Numbered from the stretch's first letter, positions 32,460-42,438 are shown. The stretch is 53,392 nt of DNA from an uncultured Verrucomicrobiota bacterium (GCA_949285835.1 CASEAR010000090.1:1-53392); one strand, 5' to 3'. The notes: generated by a model from the sequence alone, not told the origin. Numbers and translations: made by a program.

Positions 32460-34477
32460 TCTCCGACATCCCCTTCCACAGCGTCCGCAACATCTGCATC
32501 CGTGCCGCCGGCGCCTTCCTCCTCGGATGCATCCATGTTCTCCACATAAGCATCAAACCGCGGCGACTCCGGCGCGTCTTCCATAACGTCCGCGTCGCCA
32601 GAGAAAGCTGCGAAATCTTCCTCCGCATCCGTATGCTTCAGCTCCGGTCCCGGAGCATAATCAGGCACATAAACAGACTTCAGAACTTCTTTAAGCACCA
32701 GCGCGGCGGACATCCCGCCCGCGTCCGAATCCTCCACCATCGTCACAAACGCGTACTCCGGATCCTCGTACGGGGCAAATGCTATCATCCATGCGTTCTT
32801 TTTCTTCTCGCCGCCGTCCATGTATTCTGCAGTACCGGTTTTACCCGCGACTGACACCTCCGGTATATATGCGCGCCTGCCGGTTCCCGAGGCGGTATTC
32901 ACGGCGTCGAACATCCCCTTGTGAACGATCTTCAGATCCCCGCTCTTCCAGTTCATGTGCCTGATCACATTTGCGGCCGCAGCGCCCGGCGTTTCACCGT
33001 CATGAAGCACCAGCCTCGGCCTCAGAACATTGCCGCCGTTTGCTATTGCCGAGGTAAACACTGCCACCTGAAGCGGCGTCGCCGCAAGGAACCCCTGTCC
33101 GATAGCCACATTGGCCGTATCCCCGCCGCGCCATCCCTCACCAAACCGTCTGCGTTTCCATTCCTCCGACGGCAGCACCCCCGCCGCCGCGAAAATTTCA
33201 ACCTCAGGGGCTGCGCCGAGACCAAGCGCCTCCGCATCAGCGCGGATATACGGCTCCCATCCGATGCCGCGTGCCAGCTCTATAAAATACGGGTTGCACG
33301 ACTCCGCAAGCGCACCGGCCATATCGAGCGGATGCCCGTGCCCGTGACGGTGCGCGCACCGTATGCGCCGCCCACCCACCATCACGAACCCCGTGCAGTC
33401 GTACAGCTGATGCGGGTCAACGCCGCCGTGGCTTAGTACGGACATTGCCACAACCGGCTTGAAGACGCTTCCAGGCGGGTAAACTCCAGCCGCGGCCCGG
33501 CTGTAAAGAGGACGGTTCGGGTTATCCAGAAGAGCCTTCCAGTCCGAGGCATGCAGCGATGGGGTAAAGAGAGAAAGGTCGTATCGCGGCGCGCTCGCCA
33601 GCGCAAGCAGTTCCCCCGTGCGGCAGTTCATCACAACCACGGCCCCGCGCTCGTTCCCGAGAGCCGCCTCCGCCGCATTCTGAATCCGCATATCCAGAGT
33701 AAGCCTCACGTCCTTTCCAGGAACAGGTTCCTGCCCTATTACGGACTTATGCTTGTACCCCACGACGTTTATTTGTATAAGCTCACCGCCGCACATACCA
33801 GCCAGCTCTTTGTCGCACGACTTCTCAACTCCGGACCGCCCGGCTAAATCCGGCAGCAGGAAATCAAAATCCTCTTCCTCCTCCCCGTCCGGCTCCCCGG
33901 TTTCGCCGCCGGGCTGCCCTTTGCCGACATAACCGATCACATGGCACGCCGAATCGCCGTACGGATACACCCGCTCCGCACGCACGCTTATGTCCGCGCC
34001 CGGGAACTTCCCGGCATTCTCGCTGAATCTGGCCACAGCCCTGTCGCACAGCCCATCGAACGCAACCAGCGGAATCGCCCGCCGCCGGTAGATGTGCGCC
34101 CAGATTCCATCCCTATCAACTATCCGCGGACTGTCCAGAAACTGCGACAACTTGTCGATCATGCCGTCCACCCTGTTCACCGTGTTCGACCAGGGCCCGG
34201 GCTCGCGCATTTCCTCTATGTAGAGCGAAATGCAGAATGAAGGACGGTTGTCCGCAACGACGCGGCCGCGGCAGTCCAGAATCCGGCCACGCGTCGCCGG
34301 AAGCCTTACCCTCCGGAAGGTGTGCATCTCCTGCGCCGATGCGTACGTGCGCGTATCGCGTATCTGTATGCCGTAAAGAACAAAAACAAGGTACCCCATG
34401 CCGAGAGCCATGAGCAATCCGAGCCACAACAGCCTCCATCCGGCCGCCGCCGCCGCTTTTTCAGCCAAATTGCTCAT
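32456..34477 (-). CDS. mrdA: Penicillin-binding protein 2 (elongasome transpeptidase) with acidic C-terminal tail
   Basis: 673 aa. One membrane anchor lies at 14-37, the pedestal domain at about 55-250 and the transpeptidase at 260-600. Active-site motifs are SVFK at 337-340 (YPPGSVFKPVVAMS), SCN in ESCNPYFIELARG, and KTG in VAGKTGTAEY. After the domain comes a tail of about 65 residues very rich in Asp, Glu and Ala (for example YVENMDASEEEGAGGTDADV), which ordinary PBP2 lacks. A second acidic insert (GEPDGEEEEDFDF) is near residue 195. Crosslinks new glycan strands with RodA. It overlaps mreD by 17 bases. Confidence 0.95.
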   Translation of the reverse strand: MSNLAEKAAAAAGWRLLWLGLLMALGMGYLVFVLYGIQIRDTRTYASAQEMHTFRRVRLPATRGRILDCRGRVVADNRPSFCISLYIEEMREPGPWSNTVNRVDGMIDKLSQFLDSPRIVDRDGIWAHIYRRRAIPLVAFDGLCDRAVARFSENAGKFPGADISVRAERVYPYGDSACHVIGYVGKGQPGGETGEPDGEEEEDFDFLLPDLAGRSGVEKSCDKELAGMCGGELIQINVVGYKHKSVIGQEPVPGKDVRLTLDMRIQNAAEAALGNERGAVVVMNCRTGELLALASAPRYDLSLFTPSLHASDWKALLDNPNRPLYSRAAAGVYPPGSVFKPVVAMSVLSHGGVDPHQLYDCTGFVMVGGRRIRCAHRHGHGHPLDMAGALAESCNPYFIELARGIGWEPYIRADAEALGLGAAPEVEIFAAAGVLPSEEWKRRRFGEGWRGGDTANVAIGQGFLAATPLQVAVFTSAIANGGNVLRPRLVLHDGETPGAAAANVIRHMNWKSGDLKIVHKGMFDAVNTASGTGRRAYIPEVSVAGKTGTAEYMDGGEKKKNAWMIAFAPYEDPEYAFVTMVEDSDAGGMSAALVLKEVLKSVYVPDYAPGPELKHTDAEEDFAAFSGDADVMEDAPESPRFDAYVENMDASEEEGAGGTDADVADAVEGDVGE

Positions 34478-34997
34478 CCGTACTCCGCTCCAAATTTCCG
34501 CATGCGTCGTCCAGAACCCACATCGCTGCAGACACCGGCAATGCCGCGGCTCCGGATATCAGCGCATTCAGCGCTATCCGTACCGCCGCAAACACCATCC
34601 CGCCTCCGGGGACGCCGTATCCCCAGCCGCATAAAGCGCAGCACCACTGCGCAAAACCCGCTACAATACAGCACGGCACGCACACAAGCGCACACGACAC
34701 CGCATTCTCCGGCAGCTGCCTCCTCGAAAACCACCCCGCCGCCGCCGCAAGCCCGTACCAGAGCATTCCGCCCCCCGCCGTCTGGGAAAGACCGTCCGCC
34801 GCAATACCGCACAACAGCGCGGCCGCAACGCATGCCGCAACATCACGGCGTACCGCATAATACATGACCACCGCCATGAGAAAATCCGGCCTCAGCCGGT
34901 ACACGCCCCACGCGGGCATTATATCCTGCACCGCGGCGGCCGTGACTGCGGCACACGCGAGAAGCACAAGCGAACGACTTTTGAAACCCGCATTCAT
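34461..34997 (-). CDS. mreD: MreD-like membrane protein
   Basis: 178 aa, five hydrophobic segments, no charged domain. Sequence similarity to MreD is weak, as usual for the family, but size, topology and position between mreC and mrdA make the call. PAWGVYRLRPDFLMAVVMYY resembles the typical first helix hairpin. Overlaps mreC by four bases and mrdA by 17. Confidence 0.82.
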   Translation of the reverse strand: MNAGFKSRSLVLLACAAVTAAAVQDIMPAWGVYRLRPDFLMAVVMYYAVRRDVAACVAAALLCGIAADGLSQTAGGGMLWYGLAAAAGWFSRRQLPENAVSCALVCVPCCIVAGFAQWCCALCGWGYGVPGGGMVFAAVRIALNALISGAAALPVSAAMWVLDDACGNLERSTDEQFG

Positions 34998-35812
34998 TCC
35001 GGCTTCCCCGTTTTGTCCGCCGCGCCGGCAGTCAGAACCATAACCGCGCGAAGCGACGCAAAATCCACAAAAGGAGCCACGTCTGCGCGCGTGTAAAGAA
35101 GCGAATCATCGTCGTATACTTTTACGACAGACCCAACCGGTATGCCGGCCGGGAACACTCCGCCCAGACCGCTGGTGACCACCTTGTCGCCGCCGGCCAT
35201 GCCGGAGCCCTCGCGCACGTACGCCAAGTCCAGCGGCTCCACAACATTGAGAAAACCCAGGCCGGTACCCGTGTCCGCCGCGCCACCGCCGGTGACTATC
35301 CCGCGGGAACCGCGTCCGGCCCCCTCCACACTGCACGCCACACGGCTGTTGTAGTCCGTTATCAGAAGAACATCGGAAGTCCTCGGCGTCACATAAACGA
35401 CACGCCCCACCAGACCTTCCGAACAAACCACCACGTCGCCCGCTGAAATACCTGAGGAAGAACCCTTGTCCAGACGCAGCGTGCGCCACCACCCGTCGCC
35501 GCCGGACGGTATCACGTCCGCGCAAACCGCACCGGGCGTTCTGTCGCGCAGCTCCAGAAGACGGCGCAGCTCCCGGTTCTCCTCCTCCAGCCCCTCCGCC
35601 ATAAACAATTTGGCCTGGAGCATAATGTCGTCGTAATACCATCCGGAATCATGCGCAGCAGCTTCCGCAGCATTGACAAATCTGCCGAATGGCGCAACGG
35701 CTTCCCGCGTTATGAACACGGACAGGGGATGCACGGACCGGGAAAGGAAAAACACAAGCAGCGCGGCCAGCGCTGCGGCCGCACCCCATAAGAGTATCTT
35801 TCGTTTTTCCAT
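34994..35812 (-). CDS. mreC: Rod-shape-determining protein MreC
   Basis: 272 aa from the ATG at 35812, which has GGGGGA seven bases upstream; a GTG at 35857 is also open. One membrane anchor (KILLWGAAAALAALLVFFLS), a coiled-coil stretch (LEEENRELRRLLELRD) and then the beta-barrel MreC core (GDVVVCSEGLVGRVVYVTPR, VLLITDYNSRVACSV, DKVVTSGLGGVFPAGIPVG). Scaffolds PBP2 and RodA in the periplasm. It follows mreB by 83 bases. Confidence 0.94.
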   Translation of the reverse strand: MEKRKILLWGAAAALAALLVFFLSRSVHPLSVFITREAVAPFGRFVNAAEAAAHDSGWYYDDIMLQAKLFMAEGLEEENRELRRLLELRDRTPGAVCADVIPSGGDGWWRTLRLDKGSSSGISAGDVVVCSEGLVGRVVYVTPRTSDVLLITDYNSRVACSVEGAGRGSRGIVTGGGAADTGTGLGFLNVVEPLDLAYVREGSGMAGGDKVVTSGLGGVFPAGIPVGSVVKVYDDDSLLYTRADVAPFVDFASLRAVMVLTAGAADKTGKPE

Positions 35813-35895
35813 CCTCTCGTCCCCCGTGTGCACCTTCCTGCGATTGCGCAGGCGCACCGGCGGCGACGCATGTCACAACGGACAAAACACGTCCG

Positions 35896-36909
35896 TCAAG
35901 CCTGATGTGCTATGAAATCAAGTTCGTTCAGGATAATTCCCGTGCCCTCGGCAACGGCATCCAGAGGCGTCTCGGACCTTATCACAGGCAACCCCGTCTG
36001 CTCGGAAATCAGCTCTCCCAGACCGGTGAGCAAAGAACCGCCGCCTGCCAGAACAATGCCGCGGTCAACAAGATCCGCAGACAGTTCCGGAGGACACTTC
36101 TCAAGACAATTGCGAACCGCGGACACAATCTGAGACACCGGCTCCATCAGAGCTTCACGAAGCTCCTCCGACGTGACCGTCAGTGTCTTGGGCAACCCGT
36201 TGACATTGTCCCGTCCCTTGATCTCCATCGATGTTTCCTCGGGGAGAGGATACGCTGAGCCTATCTTTATTTTCAGCTCCTCGGCCGTCCTCTCACCGAT
36301 CATCAAGTTGTACACGCGCCGCATGTATTGCATAATCACTTCGTCCATGGCGTCTCCGCCTACTCGGACGCTCTGCGCAAACACAATGCCGGCCAGGGCG
36401 ATCAAAGCCACTTCCGTGGTGCCGCCGCCAATATCGACGATCATGTTACCGGTCGGCTGCGCAACAGGCAGCCCCACCCCGATCGCCGCCGCCATCGGCT
36501 CCTCGACCAGGTAAACTCCCCTCGCACCGGCATTTATCGCCGAGTCTTTTACGGCCCTTTTCTCGACCTCCGTTATGTCGCTGGGAACCGCAACAATAAC
36601 CCGCGGCCTGCGCAACTTGTGATTCTGCACCTTGTTTATGAAGTGCCTTATCATCTGCTCCGTTATCTCAAAATCCGCTATCACGCCCGATTTCATCGGC
36701 CTGATAGTCATGATATTTCCCGGAGTCCGGCCCAACATGCGTTTAGCCTCGTCGCCCACCGCCAGAATGCGCTTCGTCCCCTTTTGTATAGCGACAACGG
36801 AAGGCTCGCGTATCACTATGCCGCGATCCTTAACATAGACCAGAGTATTGGCAGTCCCCAGATCTATACCTATATCGTTTGTAAAAAGCCCTTGAAATTT
36901 TTCCCACAT
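35896..36909 (-). CDS. mreB: Actin-like rod-shape protein MreB
   Basis: 337 aa. The actin-fold phosphate loops are DIGIDLGTANTLVYVK and NMIVDIGGGTTEVALIA; the adenosine motif is IVLAGGGSLLTGLGELI. MKSGVIADFEITEQMIRHFI is an MreB signature. The ATG at 36909 is preferred (WEKFQGLF amphipathic start, usual length); upstream residues to 36936 are not conserved. It is the first gene of the elongasome operon running through rng. Confidence 0.97.
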   Translation of the reverse strand: MWEKFQGLFTNDIGIDLGTANTLVYVKDRGIVIREPSVVAIQKGTKRILAVGDEAKRMLGRTPGNIMTIRPMKSGVIADFEITEQMIRHFINKVQNHKLRRPRVIVAVPSDITEVEKRAVKDSAINAGARGVYLVEEPMAAAIGVGLPVAQPTGNMIVDIGGGTTEVALIALAGIVFAQSVRVGGDAMDEVIMQYMRRVYNLMIGERTAEELKIKIGSAYPLPEETSMEIKGRDNVNGLPKTLTVTSEELREALMEPVSQIVSAVRNCLEKCPPELSADLVDRGIVLAGGGSLLTGLGELISEQTGLPVIRSETPLDAVAEGTGIILNELDFIAHQA

Positions 36910-37265
36910 ATCCACGCCTTGCCGGAAGTCACACATGGAGGAAGCGATTATCCCATCGACCGGAAAATCTTAGCATACGAATAACTCATGAAGCAATGTT
37001 TTTTTGCGCCCCTGTTTTCAGCGCGGCATGCAAGAGGAATCCAGACGCCAAAACCATATATCGTCTTGTTTTTCAGCCATATATCGAAAAATCACGCCAG
37101 TTTTCCCACCGCTGAACGGCCGCCGCCACCCAGCCACCAATCCCCGAAAGATCACCGCCGAATACAATGCCCCTGATATCCGGACGCACCATCCCGCAAT
37201 GCATTGCCCGCCCCCACGCTGCCGGACATACCGTCCTGTCAGAAACCAAAGCCCCTTCCGCTCCC
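36910..37265. other. Gap upstream of mreB, no gene seen
   Basis: Contains the mreB upstream region and the 3' side of the DUF4838-like gene. Open frames on both strands are short and Arg/Pro-rich. No RNA gene or IS relic was seen. A clear promoter for mreB was not found; GATAAT at about 36947-36952 (minus strand) could be a -10 without a good -35. Confidence 0.4.
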
Positions 37266-38189
37266 TCAAATCGCGGATCCGGCGGACTGCCGCGCGCATT
37301 CCCTCAAAATGCGGCCGTATTCAAGCATCGGATATTCACCGTACTCGCGGGAATATGCGGCATTGAGTCCGCATCCGAACGACGTTATGCTCTCAAATCC
37401 GCGCGCCGCGTAAAACTCGGCGTCCCGCCTTAACACTCCCTGATAAAACGGAAGTTCTCCAAATGGCCGCTTCCACTGGTAAAACCGGGAAATGTCCAAC
37501 CAGTATTCCAACACCTGCGAACCTTTCGTACCGAACATCTCGAAGAGCGGCCCAAGCGTATCGGCCTGTTCAGCGTTCCTGCGGCAGTTCTTATCGCCGA
37601 TGGCAAAGGATGAATCCCTGTCAAACGGCGCAAACTCCAGGAAAATCCCCCCGTCGGGCCGTACCTTTTCGGGAGCGCGCATTGTATTCTGGTATGCCAG
37701 AAAGGAATGCGACGCCTGCGGATCCTCCTCCCGGATCCCGCGCAAAATGCGATTGTAAAGAATCAAAGCCTGATCGGACAGCGACAGCTCGCGGCATTTC
37801 TCGCAATGACAGAATTTTCCTGAATCGCTCGTCCAGAAGGAATACCGGTGGCTGGTGGAGAACGGGGCAATCTGCTCCGCCAGGAGCCGTGCGCGCTCCT
37901 GCACAAAGTCCAATGCTTCCCAGCATGATACGCAGCAGTTGAAATCGCATGAGCGCGACCCATGCTCATTCACCCGGAACCACTGCGGATGCTCCCGGAA
38001 GTTTTCCGGCGGCATAAGAAAACGCATCGCATGAAGCTCAAACTCAAGATCAATCCCGCGTTTGAAGAGCATTTCCGCCGCCCGCCGGAAATCATCGGTT
38101 TTCATGCCCTGAAGCATGCCTTCCATGGATCGCGGATCTTCTCCCGGAGCTTCGGAAACCGGATGCAGCCCGAGTGCGGTCAATCCCAT
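37266..38189 (-). pseudogene. DUF4838-like protein, probably 5'-truncated or stop-interrupted
   Basis: The open frame from the first ATG gives 307 aa. Homology-like sequence continues upstream (GYWVDLAQRM) until an in-frame TGA at 38223-38225. Three codons before that is an ATG at 38234, and further up a strong GAGGAGG site. So either the gene lost its beginning, or a single nonsense mutation blocks it. Segments such as HCEKCRELSLSDQALILYNR and the CVSCWEALDF Cys pair recall DUF4838 proteins, which are long glycosidase-associated proteins. It is far shorter than those (usually over 600 aa). Internal initiation at 38189 is possible. Confidence 0.5.
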
Positions 38190-38277
38190 TCTCTGCGCAA
38201 GATCAACCCAGTACCCCCGAAATCAAAGAACCATATTAAAATTCCATTTTTTTCACAAAAGGCCTCCTCGCTGCTCT

Positions 38278-38309
38278 CCGGTCTGCCGGGTTTATTCCCG
38301 GCAGACCGG
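38278..38309. repeat. Perfect 13-bp inverted repeat
   Basis: CCGGTCTGCCGGG at 38278-38290 and CCCGGCAGACCGG at 38297-38309 around TTTATT. Located upstream of the DUF4838-like gene. There is no T tract, so it may be a leader hairpin or the remains of a terminator. Confidence 0.75.
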
Positions 38310-38475
38310 AACCCTTCTGCGCCGCCGTATTATGCAAAAATAATTGCGGAAAGAGAAACGCATTTAAAAATTTTACGCACTTCTTTTCCGGAAAGATTCT
38401 CAGCCTGTCCATCTTTCTGCCCCGAACTGCATGCGCTGAAAACTACAGCCCCTGCAACTGCCAAGCAAACACGAA

Positions 38476-38515
38476 AAGGATTTCCGTTCGTAACGAAGGA
38501 TTTCCGTTCGTAACG
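38476..38515. repeat. Tandem duplication of 20 bases
   Basis: AAGGATTTCCGTTCGTAACG occurs twice head to tail with no mismatch (38476-38495 and 38496-38515). It lies in the 580-base gap between the DUF4838-like gene and nifJ, where no gene was otherwise recognised. Confidence 0.9.
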
Positions 38516-38731
38516 TCGGCAAAGTCATCCGGGTTCCGGCGGGACAGGCGAAGCACACCCCGGCGTCGTATTTTCCAGAAGAACAGACCCGGCTTTTCGG
38601 CAACGTGTGTCCAGGTCGGGCATTTTCGCCGGATTCCCGGCGTAATGCTTTTCACAACACTTTGATTTGATAGATGTTATGAGCAGTCATCGCTTAGGCA
38701 AATGCCGTACTGCCGTCGGTTTGCAAAATAA

Positions 38732-38767
38732 ATCGGGGACACGCACGATGCCCGTGCGGTCCCCGAT
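38732..38767 (-). terminator. Rho-independent terminator of nifJ
   Basis: ATCGGGGAC-(A)-CGCACG pairs with CGTGCG-GTCCCCGAT around ATGCC, a 15-pair stem with one bulge. On the minus strand it is followed by TTATTTT. It lies about 46 bases past the nifJ stop. Confidence 0.88.
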
Positions 38768-38813
38768 GCGTTATTGCGAAATCCAATCACGGATCCGCCG
38801 TGTTTCAGTCTGC

Positions 38814-41800
38814 TCAGTCCTGCTTGACCGCGTTCTCATGGAGCGCCGCCAGCTGCGTGAGAAGCTGATACTTCGCCTTGAAGCGCCTGTCTGCTTCTTC
38901 AACCATCTTGGCGGAGAGCGCAGGATCAAGCTTGGCAAGCTGTTTGAAGCGGTTTTCAACGCTTGCCTGCTCGGCGAAGGCCTTGCTCGGAAGCTTGCTG
39001 TCTATCGTAAGCGGATTCTTGCCCTCTTTGGCCAGGTCCGGATTGAACCTGTAAAGCGGGAAATGCCCCGTATCGACGGCAAGCTTCTGATTATCCATGC
39101 CAGTCGTCATGGATATGCCGTGATTGATGCAGTGCGAATAGGCGATTATCAAAGCCGGACCGTCATACTGCTCGGCTTCGTTGAACGCCTTAACGACCTG
39201 CGCCGGGTTCGACCCCATAGACACCTGCGCCACGTAGATGTTGCCGTACGTCATGGAAATCATGCCCAAGTCCTTCTTCTGCTGCGGCTTGCCGGAAGCT
39301 GCAAACTTCGCGATCGCCCCGAGAGGAGTAGATTTGGAAGCCTGACCTCCCGTATTGGAGTAAACCTCCGTGTCAAGCACGAGAACTTTGACGTTCTTGC
39401 CGGATGCAAGCACATGGTCAAGACCGCCGTAGCCGATGTCGTAAGCCCATCCGTCTCCGCCGATTATCCAGACGCTCTTGCGCACCAGATAATCCGCAAG
39501 CGAAAGCAGCTGCCGCGCCATCGGGCAGTCGACGCCCTCAAGTTTCGTCTTGAGCGCCGCCACGCGCGCACGCTGGGCCTCAATTTCCTCCTGCGTGGAC
39601 TGTCTGGCGTCGCGAATCTCAGTGACAAGCTCGCAGATGTCTGCCGGAGCCTTGCCGGACTCAAGCATCTTCGCGATGATTTCCAGCGCGAAGCCGTTGA
39701 ACTTCTCCATCGTCATGTACATGCCGAGACCGAACTGCGCGTTGTCTTCGAACAGGCTGTTCGCCCAAGCCGGACCGCGGCCGTCGTCACGGGTACAGTA
39801 CGGCGTCGTCGGAAGGTTGCCGCCGTAAATCGACGAGCAGCCAGTCGCATTCGCGATGATCGTACGGTCGCCGAAGAGCTGCGTGACAAGTTTCACGTAA
39901 GGCGTTTCGCCGCATCCAGCGCACGCACCGGAGAATTCAAACAGCGGACGGCAGAGCTGAGAGCCCTTGATCGTCTCAACCTTGAGCTCCGAACGCGGCG
40001 CATCAGGAATGCTGAGGAAGAACTTGAAGTTCTCCGCCTCCGTGGCGCGCAGGTCAATCTGCTTGACCATCTTGATCGCGCCCTTGGCGGACATCGGACA
40101 CGTATGCACGCAGGCGCCGCATCCCGTGCAGTCCTCGGGAGCAATCTGAATGGTGAACTTCTTGCCAGCGAAATCCTTGGTCTTCGCATCAGCCGACTTG
40201 AACGCGGAAGGCGCGCTGCCGAGAACGGAAGGATCGTACACCTTGCCGCGGATGGCCGCATGCGGGCACACAAGAGAGCACTGCAGGCACTGTATGCACA
40301 CCGCCGGATCCCAGCACGGAATCTCTGTAGCAATGTTGCGCTTCTCCCACTTTGTGGTAGCCGTGGGCCACACTCCGTCGTTGGGAATCTTGCTCACGGG
40401 CAGGGCGTCGCCGCGCTGAGCGATAATCTCCGCGGTAACTTCACGCACAAACTCCGGAGCCTCCGGCGAAACGATCGGCGGCATCTTGTAAACGCCAGCC
40501 GGCTTGGATGGATATTTAACCTCCTCCACCGCGCTACGCGCGGCGTCGATGGCGTCCCAGTTCTTCTTGACGACTTCATCTCCCTTCTTGCCGTACGCCT
40601 TCTTGGCGTACTTCTTGAGAAGCTCGATGGCTTCGTCTTCCGGAATGATGTCGGCAATCTTGAAGAACGCGGTCTGCATTATCGTGTTGATGCGCCCGCC
40701 CATGCCCATCTTGTGAGCCAGCGTCACCGCGTCAACCACATAGAACCGCAGCCCCTTGTCTATTATCTGCTGCTCGATCTCATCCGGCAGGTGATTCCAC
40801 ACCTCGTCAGCGCCGTACGGGCTCGCGAGAAGGAACGTGCCGCCCTTTTTCGCATTGGACAGCATGTCGTACTTCTCGACAAACGAGAAATTGTGACACG
40901 CCACAAAGTCTGCATTGGTGCAGAGATACGGGCTCTGGATGGGACTTGTGCCGAACCTGAGGTGCGAGACCGTTATGCCGCCGGCCTTCTTCGAGTCGTA
41001 TACGAAATACCCCTGCGCATAGTTCCCGGTGGAGTCGCCGATGAGCTTGATGGAGTTTTTGTTGGCTCCGACCGTTCCATCGGATCCGAGCCCGTAGAAC
41101 ATGCACTCCTTGCGCCCTGCATGATCGAGCACGAACGAAGGATCAAAGTCGATGTTGGTGTGCGTGAGGTCATCCACGATACCCACTGTAAAGTGCGTCT
41201 TGGACTTCGAAGCCGCCGCATTGTCGTAAATGCCCTTCACCATGGCCGGCGTGAACTCCTTGGAGCCGAGTCCGTACCGTCCGGCAAGCACTTTGGGCCA
41301 CTTGTCAAACTTCAGCCACCCGTTTTCAAAAGCTTCGCCGATGGCGGTGCGCACATCAAGATAGAGAGGATCGCCCAGAGCGCCCGGCTCCTTGACGCGG
41401 TCCATAACCGTGATGGTCTTCACCGTGGCCGGCAGCGCGGCCGCAAACGCCTCAACCGCGAACGGACGGTAAAGACGCACTTTGACCAAACCGACCTTGG
41501 CCCCGTCTTTGACCATCTTCGTAACCGTCTCGTCGATCGTATCGACGCCGGAACCCATCGCCACAATAACGTGCTCCGCGTCAGGCGCACCGACGTAGTC
41601 GAAAAGCTTGTATTTGCGTCCCGTAAACCCAGCGAGCTTGTCCATGCACTTCTGGACGATTCCCGGCGTGGCAAGGTAGAACGGATTGCTCGTCTCACGG
41701 CCCTGGAAATAGACGTCCGGATTCTGTGCGGTTCCGCGCATGGTCGGGTGATCCGGCGAAAGCGCGCGCCCGCGATGCTCGAACACAAATTTATCGTCTA

Positions 41801-42380
41801 TCATTCCGCGTATCACGTCGTCGCCGACCTCGTCAATCTTCTGCACCTCGTGCGAAGTACGGAATCCGTCGAAGAAATGCAGGAAAGGAATACGGCTTTC
41901 GAGCGTGGCGGCGTGCGCAACCAGCGCCATGTCCATAACTTCCTGCACAGATGCGGACACAAGCATAGCGAAACCGGTCTGGCGGCAGGAAAGCACGTCG
42001 GAATGATCGCCGAAAATGGAAAGTCCCTGATAAGCAAGCGCACGGGCCGACACATGGAACACCGTCGGAATAAGCTCGCCTGCTATCTTGTACATGTTGG
42101 GGATCATGAGCAGAAGCCCCTGCGACGCCGTGAACGTCGTCGTGAGAGCGCCGGTCGCAAGAGCCCCGTGCACCGCTCCGGCAGCGCCGCCTTCCGACTC
42201 CATCTCCACCACGTGGGGAATCGTCCCCCAGATGTTTGTACCTTTGCGCGACGCCCACTCGTCGCACCACTCCGCCATGGGCGAAGACGGCGTGATGGGA
42301 TAAATAGCGCATACCTCGCTGCACTTAAACGCAACTCTCGCCGCGGCTTCGTTGCCGTCGACCATTATTTTGTTTGCCAT
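38814..42380 (-). CDS. nifJ: Pyruvate:ferredoxin (flavodoxin) oxidoreductase
   Basis: Oxidises pyruvate to acetyl-CoA and CO2 with reduction of ferredoxin; central to anaerobic metabolism. The single chain of 1188 aa holds all domains: the pyrimidine-binding domain (NEAAARVAFKCSEVCAIYPI), the gamma-type domain (AHKMGMGGRINTIMQ), the two-cluster ferredoxin domain (CIQCLQCSLVCPH and CTGCGACVHTCPM), and the TPP domain (WIIGGDGWAYDIGYGGLDHV, NTGGQASKSTPLG) with the FSGACAGCGETPY cluster ligands. The ATG at 42380 is preferred (ANKIMVDGNEA start, GGAG upstream); the frame continues to 42440. It lies 86 bases downstream of fba. Confidence 0.97.
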   Translation of the reverse strand: MANKIMVDGNEAAARVAFKCSEVCAIYPITPSSPMAEWCDEWASRKGTNIWGTIPHVVEMESEGGAAGAVHGALATGALTTTFTASQGLLLMIPNMYKIAGELIPTVFHVSARALAYQGLSIFGDHSDVLSCRQTGFAMLVSASVQEVMDMALVAHAATLESRIPFLHFFDGFRTSHEVQKIDEVGDDVIRGMIDDKFVFEHRGRALSPDHPTMRGTAQNPDVYFQGRETSNPFYLATPGIVQKCMDKLAGFTGRKYKLFDYVGAPDAEHVIVAMGSGVDTIDETVTKMVKDGAKVGLVKVRLYRPFAVEAFAAALPATVKTITVMDRVKEPGALGDPLYLDVRTAIGEAFENGWLKFDKWPKVLAGRYGLGSKEFTPAMVKGIYDNAAASKSKTHFTVGIVDDLTHTNIDFDPSFVLDHAGRKECMFYGLGSDGTVGANKNSIKLIGDSTGNYAQGYFVYDSKKAGGITVSHLRFGTSPIQSPYLCTNADFVACHNFSFVEKYDMLSNAKKGGTFLLASPYGADEVWNHLPDEIEQQIIDKGLRFYVVDAVTLAHKMGMGGRINTIMQTAFFKIADIIPEDEAIELLKKYAKKAYGKKGDEVVKKNWDAIDAARSAVEEVKYPSKPAGVYKMPPIVSPEAPEFVREVTAEIIAQRGDALPVSKIPNDGVWPTATTKWEKRNIATEIPCWDPAVCIQCLQCSLVCPHAAIRGKVYDPSVLGSAPSAFKSADAKTKDFAGKKFTIQIAPEDCTGCGACVHTCPMSAKGAIKMVKQIDLRATEAENFKFFLSIPDAPRSELKVETIKGSQLCRPLFEFSGACAGCGETPYVKLVTQLFGDRTIIANATGCSSIYGGNLPTTPYCTRDDGRGPAWANSLFEDNAQFGLGMYMTMEKFNGFALEIIAKMLESGKAPADICELVTEIRDARQSTQEEIEAQRARVAALKTKLEGVDCPMARQLLSLADYLVRKSVWIIGGDGWAYDIGYGGLDHVLASGKNVKVLVLDTEVYSNTGGQASKSTPLGAIAKFAASGKPQQKKDLGMISMTYGNIYVAQVSMGSNPAQVVKAFNEAEQYDGPALIIAYSHCINHGISMTTGMDNQKLAVDTGHFPLYRFNPDLAKEGKNPLTIDSKLPSKAFAEQASVENRFKQLAKLDPALSAKMVEEADRRFKAKYQLLTQLAALHENAVKQD

Positions 42381-42402
42381 CTTTAATTTAACTCCATTAT
42401 AC

Positions 42403-42438
42403 GGCGAAGCCGCGGACGGCATACGCCCGGGCTTCGCC
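42403..42438 (-). promoter_or_regulatory. Hairpin in the fba-nifJ leader
   Basis: GGCGAAGCC at 42403-42411 is the inverse of GGCTTCGCC at 42430-42438. On the minus strand it is followed directly by TATAAT (42401-42396) and the nifJ ribosome site. It may modulate readthrough from fba or mark a separate nifJ promoter, but no good -35 is visible. Confidence 0.4.

Noticed and set aside
38667..42386. 1239-codon open frame opposite nifJ
   Set aside because: It is in register with nifJ codons, so it stays open only because nifJ avoids TTA, CTA and TCA codons. nifJ has all domain motifs; the antisense product is Arg/His-rich and resembles nothing.
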